Positions 9,244 through 17,755 of a DNA stretch of 64,000 nt are shown here, in pieces. Location: assembly GCF_000507245.1 (NCBI RefSeq), contig NC_023035.1, positions 3,019,570 through 3,083,569 of the forward strand, in the 5' to 3' direction. Source of the stretch: Salinispira pacifica (GTDB lineage Bacteria > Spirochaetota > Spirochaetia > DSM-27196 > Salinispiraceae). Positions within the stretch are counted from its first letter, which is position 1, and every line of letters begins with the position of its first letter. The notes below the pieces were generated by a model. That model was not told the origin of the DNA. It ran no database searches and saw only the letters and a program-made list of their open reading frames with translations. Made by a program: the position numbers and the translations under genes.

Positions 9244-10068
9244 ATGCTTTTCGAACTGCTTCTGATCAGTCTGGGGATCAACGGGGTGTTCTTTCTCATT
9301 GCCGCCACCCTCAGAAGTGATCTGTTCACCGACCTGACCTACAGTCTCAGCTTTATCCTTCTGTCCCTGTATCTGGGAATCCAGGCGCCGCTGTTTCATC
9401 CCGTCCAGTACATCAATCTTCTGCTGGTAATCCTCTGGGCGTTGAGACTGGGCGGCTACCTGTTTCGCCGGATCCTTCTTATCAAGGTGGATCACCGGTT
9501 TGACGACCGGCGGGACAGCTTTATCCGCTTCGGTTCATTCTGGCTGCTTCAGGCGTTAACCGTATGGATCGTCATGCTTCCCCTTGCGGGAAGCAGTGTA
9601 CCCCCCTCTCCGGGAGCGCTCCCGCCCTGGGGAATTCTGATTTCGGCTGCGGGCTGGGCAGGCTTTGCCGCCGGTCTGATCATCCAGTGGATCGCCGACC
9701 GGCAGAAGTTCGCGTTTAAGTCCCGGGAGGAAAACTCCGGGAAATTCATGAAGGACGGTCTATGGTCACGGTCCCGGCATCCAAACTACTTTGGAGAAAT
9801 GCTGATCTGGTGGGGGCTTGGAATAGCCTCCGTCCCGTTTTTCCGCTCCCATGAATTCCTGTATTTCGCAGGACCGCTTTTCATTACCCTCATGCTGCGC
9901 TATGTAAGCGGCGTACCTCTCCTGGAAAAGCAGGCGGATAAAAAGTGGGGTGAAAAGCCCGAGTACCGGGACTATAAGGCCCGAACCCCCCTGATCATCC
10001 CCCGAATCCTGCCAGCCTCATCCGGATCTGATTCTCCGGGAGAAAGCAGCAGGGACACAGAACGGTGA
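9244..10068 (+). CDS. DUF1295 family integral membrane protein (steroid 5-alpha-reductase-like)
   Basis: This is a 274-residue membrane protein with about seven hydrophobic segments. The C-terminal part has the DUF1295/isoprenylcysteine-methyltransferase-like signature GLWSRSRHPNYFGEMLIWWG, followed by GPLFITLMLRYVSGVPLLEK. Family members are thought to be lipid or sterol reductases, but no bacterial role is firmly established. ATG at 9244 is chosen over GTG at 9238 because the GTG is part of the AAGGAGGTG ribosome site. The stop overlaps the start of the alpha-galactosidase gene by four bases, so the two are probably cotranscribed. A functional link between them is not obvious. Confidence 0.82.
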   Translation: MLFELLLISLGINGVFFLIAATLRSDLFTDLTYSLSFILLSLYLGIQAPLFHPVQYINLLLVILWALRLGGYLFRRILLIKVDHRFDDRRDSFIRFGSFWLLQALTVWIVMLPLAGSSVPPSPGALPPWGILISAAGWAGFAAGLIIQWIADRQKFAFKSREENSGKFMKDGLWSRSRHPNYFGEMLIWWGLGIASVPFFRSHEFLYFAGPLFITLMLRYVSGVPLLEKQADKKWGEKPEYRDYKARTPLIIPRILPASSGSDSPGESSRDTER

Positions 10069-12551
10069 TTGCCAAACACGGCTCCTATTTCCATCTTGCC
10101 TCACACAATTCCAGTCTGATACTTCATATCCGCGACAGCGGCCATCCGGAACTGCTCCACTTCGGTGCACGGATCCGGGACCGGGAAGACGGCTTCCCCG
10201 GACTCATTCAGGATTTCAGTTTTATCCCCGGAATAGAAACCGCCTACAGCGAAGACGGGGGCTTCAGCCTCCAGACCATCAGTGCACTCATGCCCGGAAG
10301 CGGCAAAGGGGACTACCGCCTGCCTGCCCTGGAGCTGGAATACGATGACGGAAGCTCAATATGCGATTTCCTGTATCACGACCACCGAATATATAGAAAT
10401 TCCGGCCGGGAGCATACCCGTGAACCGTCCCATTCCCATGCAGATTCGCATGCGGATTCGGTTTCCAATTCCGATTCTCAGGCTGCATCGCAGTCCCCGG
10501 AACCGGCGGTTTCTCCCGAACCGGTTCCCGGTGCCCGCGCCCTGCCCATGCCCAGGGCCCCCGGTGAAACGCTGGAACTTATTCTCAAAGAAGCGGTACA
10601 CCAGGTGTTCCTTCACATCAGCTATGATCTGTTCCCGGAAACTGATGTGTTCGCCTGCCGCTGCCGGCTGGTGAACCGGGGGCGGGAGCTTCACATTCAC
10701 CGGATCATGAGCATGAACCTGGATCTATCCGGCGATGATTGGGATTTCATCAGCCTGGAAGGGAAATGGATTCGGGAAAAACACATCCAGCGCAGTCCCG
10801 TACCCCGGGGCAGAACTTCCATTTCATCCCGCCGCTTCGCCTCCGGTGCGGACCACAACCCGTTTCTCATCCTTGCCTCCCCGGGAACCGGGGAAACAGA
10901 AGGTGAATGCATGGGGTTTTCCCTCATGTACAGCGGCAATCATGAAATGAATCTTGAGCGGAGCGAATACGGTCAGGTACGGGTTCAATGCGGCATTCAT
11001 GATCATGATTTTCGCTGGAGGCTTGGAGAGGGGGAACAGTTCAGTGCACCTGCAGCATTTTTCTCCTTCAGCTCGGGGGGCCTGGGAGCCCTGAGTATCC
11101 GGTTCCACCGCTTTATCAGAGAACATGTGATCCCTCCCCGCTGGCGCAACAGGACACGGCCCCTCCTGTTCAACAGCTGGGAGGCTCTCTATTTTGATTT
11201 TGATGAGACCCGGCTGCTCCAGCTGGCCAAAAAGGGAAAAAAGCTGGGAATGGAACTGTTCGTTGTGGATGACGGCTGGTTTCAAGGCAGGAATGACGAT
11301 CACAGCAGTCTGGGGGACTGGGTGGCGGATTCGAAGAAGCTTCCCGGCGGTATTCAGGGACTGAGCCGGAAGGTGCGGAAGCTGGGACTCCAGTTCGGAA
11401 TCTGGATTGAACCGGAGATGATTTCCCCGGACAGCGATCTGTACCGCAGTCATCCCGAATGGGCAATCTCAAGTCCCCTGCGGGAACCCAGCCTGGGCAG
11501 GCATCAGCTCATGCTGGATATGAGCAATCCCCGGGTGGTTGACCACCTTCACCAGACACTCAGAACACTGTTTCTCGACTGCGAACCGGATTATGTAAAA
11601 TGGGATATGAACCGCAGTATTTCCGACCCGGTATCCGCCCATCTGCCGGCTTCCCGGCAAAAGGAACTGGGCCACCGCTACACCCTGGGAGTCTATGAAC
11701 TGCTGAAACGCCTCACCGATGAATTTCCGGATATTCTCCTGGAAACCTGCGCCAGCGGCGGGAACCGCTTCGATGCCGGCATGCTCTTTTACAGCCCTCA
11801 AATCTGGACGAGCGATAATACCGATCCGGGCAGCAGGGTGAAGATCCAGCACGGCAGCAGCCTTCTCTACCCTCAGCATTGCGCCGCAGCACACGTGGGT
11901 TCCGACCCCTCCCATCAGACTCTGCGAAACAGCAGCGTATCCACCCGGTTTCACTGTGCGGCCTTCGCCCCCCTGGGATACGAGCTGGATCTCCAGTCCC
12001 TGTCACCCTTCGATGAAAAAATCATTTCCGGACAGGTGGCCCTGTATAAGGAACACCGTGAACTGTTTCAGTTCGGTACATTCCACCGTCTGGCCTCCCC
12101 GTTTGAGGGAAACACCGCCGTTTGGCAGCTGTACAGCGAAGAAACCGGCACTGGAATAGTGGGATACTTCCAGCTTCACCAGGAAGCGAGCCCGGTGAGA
12201 GAACGGATACGCCTCAGGGGGCTGGACCCCGGAAAAAAATACACCATCCGGACGGCCCCCCATTTCCTGAATATACTGCGCTTCGGAGAACTGATAAACG
12301 GATACCTCCCCTTCAAGGTGAAAGCATCAGGCTTGCGGGGACTGGCTCACAAAGTAATTTCCGATAATTACCTGTTTCCGGCGGAAACCAGGGAAGTTTC
12401 GGCATATGGTGATGAGCTGATGGAGGCAGGATTCCGGCTCTGGCCCCAATTCACCGGCACCGGCTACAATGACCGAGTCCGGATCATGGGTGATGTGAGC
12501 TCCCGCCTGTATATACTCCAGGCGGTTGATGAAGCTGCAGAGCCGGGTTGA
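10065..12551 (+). CDS. Alpha-galactosidase, GH36 family
   Basis: This cytoplasmic enzyme hydrolyses terminal alpha-1,6-galactosides such as melibiose and raffinose. It shows the GH36 signatures: KWDMNR with the nucleophile Asp514, ETCASGGNRFD, and WTSDNTDP with the acid/base Asp584, plus FVVDDGWF in the barrel. At 828 residues it is longer than the usual 700-750. The extra length is a Ser/Ala/Asp/Pro-rich insert at about residues 123-168 in the N-terminal beta domain, encoded by visibly duplicated 12-base units (CATGCAGATTCG, CATGCGGATTCG). GTG is used as start and overlaps the upstream stop. There is no signal peptide and no sugar transporter nearby. Confidence 0.93.
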   Translation: MIAKHGSYFHLASHNSSLILHIRDSGHPELLHFGARIRDREDGFPGLIQDFSFIPGIETAYSEDGGFSLQTISALMPGSGKGDYRLPALELEYDDGSSICDFLYHDHRIYRNSGREHTREPSHSHADSHADSVSNSDSQAASQSPEPAVSPEPVPGARALPMPRAPGETLELILKEAVHQVFLHISYDLFPETDVFACRCRLVNRGRELHIHRIMSMNLDLSGDDWDFISLEGKWIREKHIQRSPVPRGRTSISSRRFASGADHNPFLILASPGTGETEGECMGFSLMYSGNHEMNLERSEYGQVRVQCGIHDHDFRWRLGEGEQFSAPAAFFSFSSGGLGALSIRFHRFIREHVIPPRWRNRTRPLLFNSWEALYFDFDETRLLQLAKKGKKLGMELFVVDDGWFQGRNDDHSSLGDWVADSKKLPGGIQGLSRKVRKLGLQFGIWIEPEMISPDSDLYRSHPEWAISSPLREPSLGRHQLMLDMSNPRVVDHLHQTLRTLFLDCEPDYVKWDMNRSISDPVSAHLPASRQKELGHRYTLGVYELLKRLTDEFPDILLETCASGGNRFDAGMLFYSPQIWTSDNTDPGSRVKIQHGSSLLYPQHCAAAHVGSDPSHQTLRNSSVSTRFHCAAFAPLGYELDLQSLSPFDEKIISGQVALYKEHRELFQFGTFHRLASPFEGNTAVWQLYSEETGTGIVGYFQLHQEASPVRERIRLRGLDPGKKYTIRTAPHFLNILRFGELINGYLPFKVKASGLRGLAHKVISDNYLFPAETREVSAYGDELMEAGFRLWPQFTGTGYNDRVRIMGDVSSRLYILQAVDEAAEPG

Positions 12552-12564
12552 CGATTCCCGATGA

Positions 12565-13545
12565 TCAGCCGAGAAGCTCCTCCACCGCAGCCTGCTCGTT
12601 GAGCAGCTCCTCACGGGTGGCATTCAGCTTGCTGTGACCGAACCCGTTATGTTCCAGTCCCTGAACAATCTCCCAGCCGTCGCCGGTGCTCCGTACCGGA
12701 AAACTGAACATAATGCCTTCGGGAACCCCGTAGCTTCCGTCGGATGATACCGCAACAGAGAAAAACTCCCCTTCGGGGGTGGGCGTGGTCAGGTTCCGAA
12801 CAGTATCCACCACGGCATTGGCGGCGCTGGCAGCGGAGGATGCCCCCCGGGCTTCAATTATTGCGGCGCCACGTTTCTGTACCGTGGTGAGGAATTCCCC
12901 CTGCAGCCAGTCTTCATCATCAATAACCTGGTGGGCGGGCTTACCGTTGATCGTGGCGTGGTAAAAATCCGGATACATGCTGGGAGAATGGTTTCCCCAG
13001 ATTGCCAGGTTTTTCACGGCGGAAACCGGTACCGAAGCTTTCTGGGCAAGCTGGGTGACCGCCCGGTTCTGATCCAGCATGGTCATGGCAAAAAAGTTCC
13101 GCTCATCCATGCCATCGGCCATGGCTTTCGCCACATAGCTGTTGGTATTGCAGGGGTTGCCCACCACAAGGGTTTTACAGCTCTTTTTGGCATGGGCGGC
13201 AATGGCCGTTCCCTGCTCCACGAAAATTCCGCCGTTCTTTTTCAGAAGATCCGCACGTTCCATCCCCTTCTTCCTGGGAATACTGCCCACAAGCAGTGCC
13301 CAGTCTGCATCTTTAAATGCAACACTCATTTCGGATGTGGGGGTAACCGAACTCAACAGCGGGAAGGCGCAATCTTCCAGCTCCATAACAACCCCTTTCA
13401 GAGCCGGAAGAGCCTGCTCAAGCTCGAGCAGCTGAAGGTCCACCTGGGTGTCTTCGCCGAACATCTGACCTGATGCAATCCTGAACAACAATGCGTACCC
13501 GATCTGGCCCGCCGCACCTGTAACTGCAACCCGAACTCTTTTCAT
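12565..13545 (-). CDS. mdh: Malate dehydrogenase
   Basis: An NAD-dependent malate/oxaloacetate dehydrogenase of the cytosolic (type 2) group, 326 residues. The nucleotide-binding loop [10 protein letters not shown], the NAD-contact stretch GNPCNTNSY and the catalytic His region [13 protein letters not shown] are all present. ATG at 13545 follows a good GAGGAAGG ribosome site; the longer frame from 13560 would read through that site. The gene converges with the alpha-galactosidase gene with only 13 bases between the stops. Upstream is a long leader with a 17-bp tandem array. Oxaloacetate from this enzyme could feed the Na+ decarboxylase encoded at 4-6.6 kb. Confidence 0.93.
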   Translation of the reverse strand: MKRVRVAVTGAAGQIGYALLFRIASGQMFGEDTQVDLQLLELEQALPALKGVVMELEDCAFPLLSSVTPTSEMSVAFKDADWALLVGSIPRKKGMERADLLKKNGGIFVEQGTAIAAHAKKSCKTLVVGNPCNTNSYVAKAMADGMDERNFFAMTMLDQNRAVTQLAQKASVPVSAVKNLAIWGNHSPSMYPDFYHATINGKPAHQVIDDEDWLQGEFLTTVQKRGAAIIEARGASSAASAANAVVDTVRNLTTPTPEGEFFSVAVSSDGSYGVPEGIMFSFPVRSTGDGWEIVQGLEHNGFGHSKLNATREELLNEQAAVEELLG

Positions 13546-13616
13546 ACTAACCTTCCTCATGTATTGATATTCCTGATTTCCGCCGTCTCACCGGTTTTCC
13601 AGCCGTACACCTTCGA

Positions 13617-13684
13617 GTCAGACTTTGATGCGAGCCAGACCCTGATGATTGCAAGACCCTGATGATTACCGGACCCTGTGCCAG
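13617..13684. repeat. 17-bp tandem array, four units, in the mdh leader
   Basis: Four exact-length units: GTCAGACTTTGATGCGA, GCCAGACCCTGATGATT, GCAAGACCCTGATGATT and ACCGGACCCTGTGCCAG. The middle two differ by two bases and the outer two are more diverged. On the mdh strand the core reads AATCATCAGGGTC. It lies between the candidate promoter and the mdh start, so it would be transcribed. Confidence 0.65.
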
Positions 13685-13733
13685 CCGGATCCTTAGACTG
13701 CACATACCCGGCGGATCGGGGGTATTTATTAGC

Positions 13734-13762
13734 ATTGTACTCATGAAACCTGGAAAAATAAA
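13734..13762 (-). promoter_or_regulatory. Possible mdh promoter
   Basis: On the minus strand, TACAAT (13739-13734) lies 17 bases downstream of TTTATT (13762-13757). The -10 is a good match and the -35 is weak. It would give an mdh leader of about 180 nt that contains the 17-bp array. Confidence 0.3.
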
Positions 13763-13893
13763 CCTCTTTTTCCCGAACGGCCATTCAGCTCCCGAAATGT
13801 CCTTCAACTCCATCCATACCCGACGTCCCGGCCTGAAATCCGGTTTCACGAATCGGACCCACAAAACGGAGTCAAGAACCCGGCAAAACAGAC

Positions 13894-15258
13894 TCACGAA
13901 CCCGGCGGCAGCGGATGAATATACAGAGCACGAATTCGCTTTCCGCCGTGGGGAAAATCGCGGGAACTGCTCCGGTTAAGAATGGATGAAGGAGGAAGAT
14001 CATCATTGGAGAGAAACGGCCGGCCTGAAGCGTTCAGGGGCATGAGAATAATTCCGTACCAACCCGGCAGAATTTCCCCGAACAAATTCCAGATACGACG
14101 GTACAGGCCCGACTCTGAGCGCACCCGCCAGTTGTAGGGAGGATTGCAGATCAGCAGTCCCGGTTCCCCGGGCATACTCAGGCTGTCGGGGTCCAGCTGA
14201 TCATACAGCCAGATGAAAAAATCCTCGTTGCTCAGTTCGATCTCCGGGACGGCAGTGTCCGTTTGCCCCAGCAGATATGAAAGATGCTGGGAAAATCCGC
14301 CTGTGTTGGTTTGGAGAAGACCGAAAACATTTCCGGCAATTTCAACTCCTTTGAAATTCCCTGCCGGAAGCATCGAGTCCCGATTATCTCCTGTTTCCCG
14401 GCCGGTCCCGGCCGCATTTTCACCCTGAGCGCGGTCTGCAATTTCACGAAGAATCTTTCGCCGCAGAAAATTCTCCGTTTCCCGGCGGTACACCGGCCAT
14501 TCCTGAAATGCAAACTTCCGCCGGGGAAGAGGGGGCAGACCCAGGGCTGAGAGTACCGTTTCAAACAAAAACGTACCGCTGCCGGCCATGGCATCAACGA
14601 TCCGATGGGGAATCCCGAAAGGAGCGGCCTGAATAAGGGCTGCCGCAAGATTCTCACGGAGGGGAGCAAGCCCCTGGGCCGGGGCATATCCCCGCCGATA
14701 CAGCAGATCGCCGCTGGCCTCCAGACTGACTCGTGCCCTGCTGTGTTCTATCTGAATATGAATCACCTGCCGGTCAGGGGATGCGCCCTCTGTGACCGGT
14801 TCAGGATCCCGCCGCCCGCCGGACCGCCATCCGGGATACAGCTCCTGCATTCTGCCCTGAATGGCCTTGTATGCGCTTTCCTCCGCCCGGCCGTCATGCT
14901 GAATCCGGGATGAACTCAGGGACATTTTGATGCGGACGCCGGTTTTCTCCTGTATCCAGTATTCCCACGGAAAACCCCTGAGCCGGGAGAAAAGATCTTC
15001 CCTGCTTCCGCAGCGGAATTCATCCAGCCTGAGTCTGAAAGAGGCGGCTATCCTGCTGGTGAGATGTACACGGTACAGATCCTCAATTCCTCCGCTGAAC
15101 AGCTCAACCCCCGGCGACTCCTGCCGGGACTCAATTCCCATGCCGTGGAGCTCCCGGCGGAGAAGGTCCTGCACAGCAGGATGACAGATTCCTGCAATGG
15201 AATGAGTCCGGGCTTTCACATGCTTCCTGATTCGACGTTCCAGATTAATTTCAGCCAT
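13894..15258 (-). CDS. THUMP-domain RNA methyltransferase, RlmL/YpsC-like
   Basis: A 454-residue protein with an N-terminal ferredoxin-like/THUMP region and a C-terminal Rossmann methyltransferase. The AdoMet loop is VDAMAGSGTFLFE, and the catalytic motif for N2-methylguanosine formation, NPPYNWR, follows about 180 residues later. This is the architecture of the 23S rRNA G2445 methyltransferase family. The central region (about residues 290-310) is a low-conservation insert. ATG at 15258 has GGGGAAG upstream and overlaps the rsmE stop by 8 bases. The exact target nucleotide cannot be assigned from sequence alone. Confidence 0.82.
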   Translation of the reverse strand: MAEINLERRIRKHVKARTHSIAGICHPAVQDLLRRELHGMGIESRQESPGVELFSGGIEDLYRVHLTSRIAASFRLRLDEFRCGSREDLFSRLRGFPWEYWIQEKTGVRIKMSLSSSRIQHDGRAEESAYKAIQGRMQELYPGWRSGGRRDPEPVTEGASPDRQVIHIQIEHSRARVSLEASGDLLYRRGYAPAQGLAPLRENLAAALIQAAPFGIPHRIVDAMAGSGTFLFETVLSALGLPPLPRRKFAFQEWPVYRRETENFLRRKILREIADRAQGENAAGTGRETGDNRDSMLPAGNFKGVEIAGNVFGLLQTNTGGFSQHLSYLLGQTDTAVPEIELSNEDFFIWLYDQLDPDSLSMPGEPGLLICNPPYNWRVRSESGLYRRIWNLFGEILPGWYGIILMPLNASGRPFLSNDDLPPSSILNRSSSRDFPHGGKRIRALYIHPLPPGS

Positions 15259-16183
15259 GGACTTCCCCGGTGTTTTCCTTGTTTGTATTTTTGGCGGTTT
15301 CTGTGGTGTTTTTTGTGATGTTTTTTGTGGCCGGCTCTACAGCATTATCTGTAGCCGGCTCGATTATTGTCGTTTCGGAAGATGCTCCATAATGTGCCGC
15401 AGGACCCTCAAGGGCCGACCTGAGCATACCCGCCGCAATTAGCGCAGCCGTCTCGGTTCGAAGAATGCTTGAGCCCAGTCTCACCCTGGTAAATCCGCTT
15501 CGGGAAAACTGCTGCAATTCGTCTTCCGTCCACCCCCGCTCAGCACCCAGAGCGATGGTTGGAATGCCCGGCTGTTCTGATCCGGAAACAGCACAGAGCA
15601 TATTCATCAGCTCCATGCCGGAGCTTTCGCCGGGCCCCCCTTCCCCGGAGGAAGAATCCCCATCCCCCCGGGGATGAAGGATAATCTTGAGCTGATTCGC
15701 CGATTCGATCTCCCGCAGACATGCGTGAAGGGAGTAGAATTTTTTCACCCCGGGCAGACGGCTGTGCCCGCCCTGTTCCAGCCCCAGGCGGATCTGCTTC
15801 GCCAAGGCTTCCTCATTCCAGGCTTTGCTGGCCAGATAGCTTTTCTCCCCCAGCCGGGGATGAACCCAGAAAATTTCCCATACACCCATGGATGTCAGAT
15901 CCCGGAGAAGCCGCTGAAACACCGGGGGCCGGGGGTGCCCGATTATCAGGCGGAAACGGGGGATCGGCACCGGCTGAAGCTCCCGGGGGAACTCAAGCTT
16001 GAGCTCAATATTGGGGCCGGGGCTGCTGAGAAGCCGGGCCGTGCCCACCCCCTGATTCTCCAGCCCCACTTTCAGGGTATCGCCTTTTTTCAGCTTGAGT
16101 TGTTCGCGAATGTGTTGTTCCCGATAATCCCCCACCGGAAGGGAATGTCCCCATTCTACGGATGAAAATACGGCAATATTCAT
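15251..16183 (-). CDS. rsmE: 16S rRNA (uracil-1498-N3)-methyltransferase
   Basis: RsmE is a SPOUT-class methyltransferase. The knotted C-terminal domain is recognisable from IALGAERGW (usual GPEGG region) and RLGSSILRTETAA. The N-terminal PUA-like domain covers about residues 1-75. The protein has 310 residues against about 245 usually; the excess is mainly a C-terminal tail of about 45 residues rich in Thr, Asn, Lys and Glu. That tail is encoded by visibly duplicated DNA (TTTTTTGTGATG-like units and two copies of GCCGGCTC). A small Gly/Ser-rich insert also lies near residue 180. It is coupled to the RlmL-like gene by overlap. Confidence 0.88.
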   Translation of the reverse strand: MNIAVFSSVEWGHSLPVGDYREQHIREQLKLKKGDTLKVGLENQGVGTARLLSSPGPNIELKLEFPRELQPVPIPRFRLIIGHPRPPVFQRLLRDLTSMGVWEIFWVHPRLGEKSYLASKAWNEEALAKQIRLGLEQGGHSRLPGVKKFYSLHACLREIESANQLKIILHPRGDGDSSSGEGGPGESSGMELMNMLCAVSGSEQPGIPTIALGAERGWTEDELQQFSRSGFTRVRLGSSILRTETAALIAAGMLRSALEGPAAHYGASSETTIIEPATDNAVEPATKNITKNTTETAKNTNKENTGEVHG

Positions 16184-16194
16184 ACTACTACTCC

Positions 16195-16215
16195 ATCCCC
16201 GGGGAACCCGGGGAT
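16195..16215 (-). other. GC-rich hairpin between udk and rsmE
   Basis: ATCCCCGGG and CCCGGGGAT form a perfect 9-bp stem with a 3-base loop, immediately upstream of the GGAG ribosome site of rsmE. There is no T-run. It could modulate rsmE translation or processing of the udk-rsmE transcript. Confidence 0.5.
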
Positions 16216-16231
16216 AATTTGAGGCGGGAAA

Positions 16232-16837
16232 TCAGAACTGTTTGAGAAATGCACTGAGAACCTCAAGAGCCATCTCATTCATGCCGCCTTCCGGAACGAT
16301 CAGATCGGCAAAAGCCTTGGTAGGCTCAATAAACTCATAATGCCCGGGACGAACAACTTCCAGGTATTGGGTAATTACCGATTCCATCGTCCTCCCCCTG
16401 TCATGGATATCCCGGCGCATCCGACGTATAAACCGTATATCATCCGGGGTATCCACAAATATTTTCAGATCGATGAGGTCCCGCACCCGTTTATCGAAAT
16501 ACACCATAATGCCTTCAAAAATTACAACCTTTCGGGGTTCCACAATAATATGATCATCTCCCCGCCGGTGATTCACAAAGTCATACAGAGGCATCTGAAT
16601 GCTTTCTCCCTTCCGAAGCATTTCAAGATGTTCCACGATGAGGTCTGTATCGAATGCTGCGGGATGGTCAAAATTAAATGCCGTGATGTTTTCATTGTTG
16701 ATATATTCCGCGCTGCGGTAGTAATTATCCTGGGGAATACATACAAGATCCGGATGAACTTCCGAAATTTTCTTCACAATTGTGGTCTTCCCTGATCCGG
16801 ACCCCCCCGAAATACCGATAACGGTTACATTATTCAT
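16232..16837 (-). CDS. udk: Uridine kinase
   Basis: The enzyme phosphorylates uridine and cytidine for pyrimidine salvage. The P-loop GGSGSGKTT sits at the N-terminus and is followed by the family motifs IPQDNYYRS and [10 protein letters not shown]. Then come [28 protein letters not shown] and the lid segment [15 protein letters not shown]. Length 201 is normal. ATG at 16837 follows AAGGAG; longer frames to 16978 have no support. It is likely the first gene of a udk-rsmE-rlmL transcript. Confidence 0.93.
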   Translation of the reverse strand: MNNVTVIGISGGSGSGKTTIVKKISEVHPDLVCIPQDNYYRSAEYINNENITAFNFDHPAAFDTDLIVEHLEMLRKGESIQMPLYDFVNHRRGDDHIIVEPRKVVIFEGIMVYFDKRVRDLIDLKIFVDTPDDIRFIRRMRRDIHDRGRTMESVITQYLEVVRPGHYEFIEPTKAFADLIVPEGGMNEMALEVLSAFLKQF

Positions 16838-17039
16838 TTCAACTCCTTGCGTCTGATCAGTGACTATTGTAGCCTGTACAAGTCCATTCAGGAAGACCGC
16901 AGCGCAAATCAGTTCCGTCGGGAAAGAATTTTTCAAACTTAATATTAGTATTCTAAATATAATCCCTGTAAACGCCACATCACACAGTGAATTTTGTAAT
17001 GTAAAATCCGCAAGTATGGCAGCATTATAATTGAATAGC

Positions 17040-17053
17040 CATATAATTATATG
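17040..17053. promoter_or_regulatory. Perfect 14-bp palindrome, candidate operator
   Basis: CATATAATTATATG reads the same on both strands. It lies about 130 bases upstream of the MarR-family gene, in the shared control region with udk. Such palindromes are typical of dimeric winged-helix regulators, so autoregulation is possible. No second copy was noticed. Confidence 0.35.
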
Positions 17054-17134
17054 TTTTCGCCTTTAATATCTCCAATTAATTTACTACAAAGTCCAGGCAG
17101 AGCCATTTTTTACTTCGTATACTAAACTATAGGG

Positions 17135-17162
17135 TTGTAATTTATTAGATTTTTCATAATAA
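17135..17162 (+). promoter_or_regulatory. Possible promoter of the MarR-family gene
   Basis: TTGTAA and TAATAA are separated by 16 bases, about 25 bases upstream of the start codon. Both boxes are moderate matches to the sigma-70 consensus. Confidence 0.35.
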
Positions 17163-17186
17163 TGGACAGGTAAAACGGAGTATGAT

Positions 17187-17735
17187 ATGAGTTCACTTTG
17201 GGATATACATGTGGAAAATTACAGCGATTTGATACTGGCCACTCTGCGGCAGATCATCAGAGCCATCGATCTGCATTCGAAGAATCTGGCCAAAAAGTAT
17301 GGACTCACAGGCCCTCAGCTTCTGGTGTTGAAGGAACTGCATAAAGACAGCAGCAGGACCATCGGAAGTGTGGCCAAAAATATCAGTCTCAGTCAGGCGA
17401 CAGTGACAAGTATTCTCGACCGTCTGGAGAAGCAGGGATTTGTTACCAGGGTCCGTCAGCAGGCGGACAAGCGAAAGGTGAACCTCCAGCTGTCCGAAAG
17501 GGCTCTGGATATTCTTGCCGCCCATCCATCCATGCTTCAGGAAGATTTTATCCGCCGATTTGATACCCTGGAAGACTGGGAGAAGATGCTGCTGATTTCA
17601 TCTCTGCAGAGAATTGCCTCCATGATGAGTGCCGAGTCCATCAAATCCCCTCCGGTGCTGGTCAGCGGCCCGCTGGATGCAAGTCATTCAGACGTGAAGA
17701 GCTTCTTTGAAACCGACGAAACCCAGTATCACTGA
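17187..17735 (+). CDS. MarR-family transcriptional regulator
   Basis: A 182-residue winged-helix protein. The MarR core is at about residues 30-110, with the recognition-helix region SLSQATVTSILDRLEKQGFVTR and the wing QQADKRKVNLQLSERA. A C-terminal extension of about 40 residues, polar and probably flexible, is longer than usual. CGGAG lies before the ATG. The target genes and ligand are unknown. It converges with a sensor-kinase-like gene and sits upstream of sulfur amino acid genes, but no regulatory link can be shown. A palindrome in its own control region may be its operator. Confidence 0.85.
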   Translation: MSSLWDIHVENYSDLILATLRQIIRAIDLHSKNLAKKYGLTGPQLLVLKELHKDSSRTIGSVAKNISLSQATVTSILDRLEKQGFVTRVRQQADKRKVNLQLSERALDILAAHPSMLQEDFIRRFDTLEDWEKMLLISSLQRIASMMSAESIKSPPVLVSGPLDASHSDVKSFFETDETQYH

Positions 17736-17755
17736 TATCAATACCGGCTCGTGCA

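Larger units (their letters stand above)
13546..13893. other. Intergenic region between rlmL-like gene and mdh
   Basis: No gene is supported in these 348 bases. They hold the mdh ribosome site, four 17-bp tandem repeats (13617-13684) and a weak minus-strand promoter candidate (13734-13762). Open frames on both strands show no family resemblance and no good ribosome sites. Confidence 0.5.
16838..17186. other. AT-rich divergent regulatory region, udk / marR-type gene
   Basis: No gene is supported. The region is distinctly AT-rich compared with its surroundings. It holds a perfect 14-bp palindrome (17040-17053) and a plus-strand promoter candidate (17135-17162). A minus-strand TACAAT about 50 bases upstream of the udk start could be its -10. 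Confidence 0.5.

Noticed and set aside
13662-13979. 105-codon plus-strand frame in the mdh upstream region
   Set aside because: Overlaps the repeat array and the end of the methyltransferase gene; no family resemblance or ribosome site.
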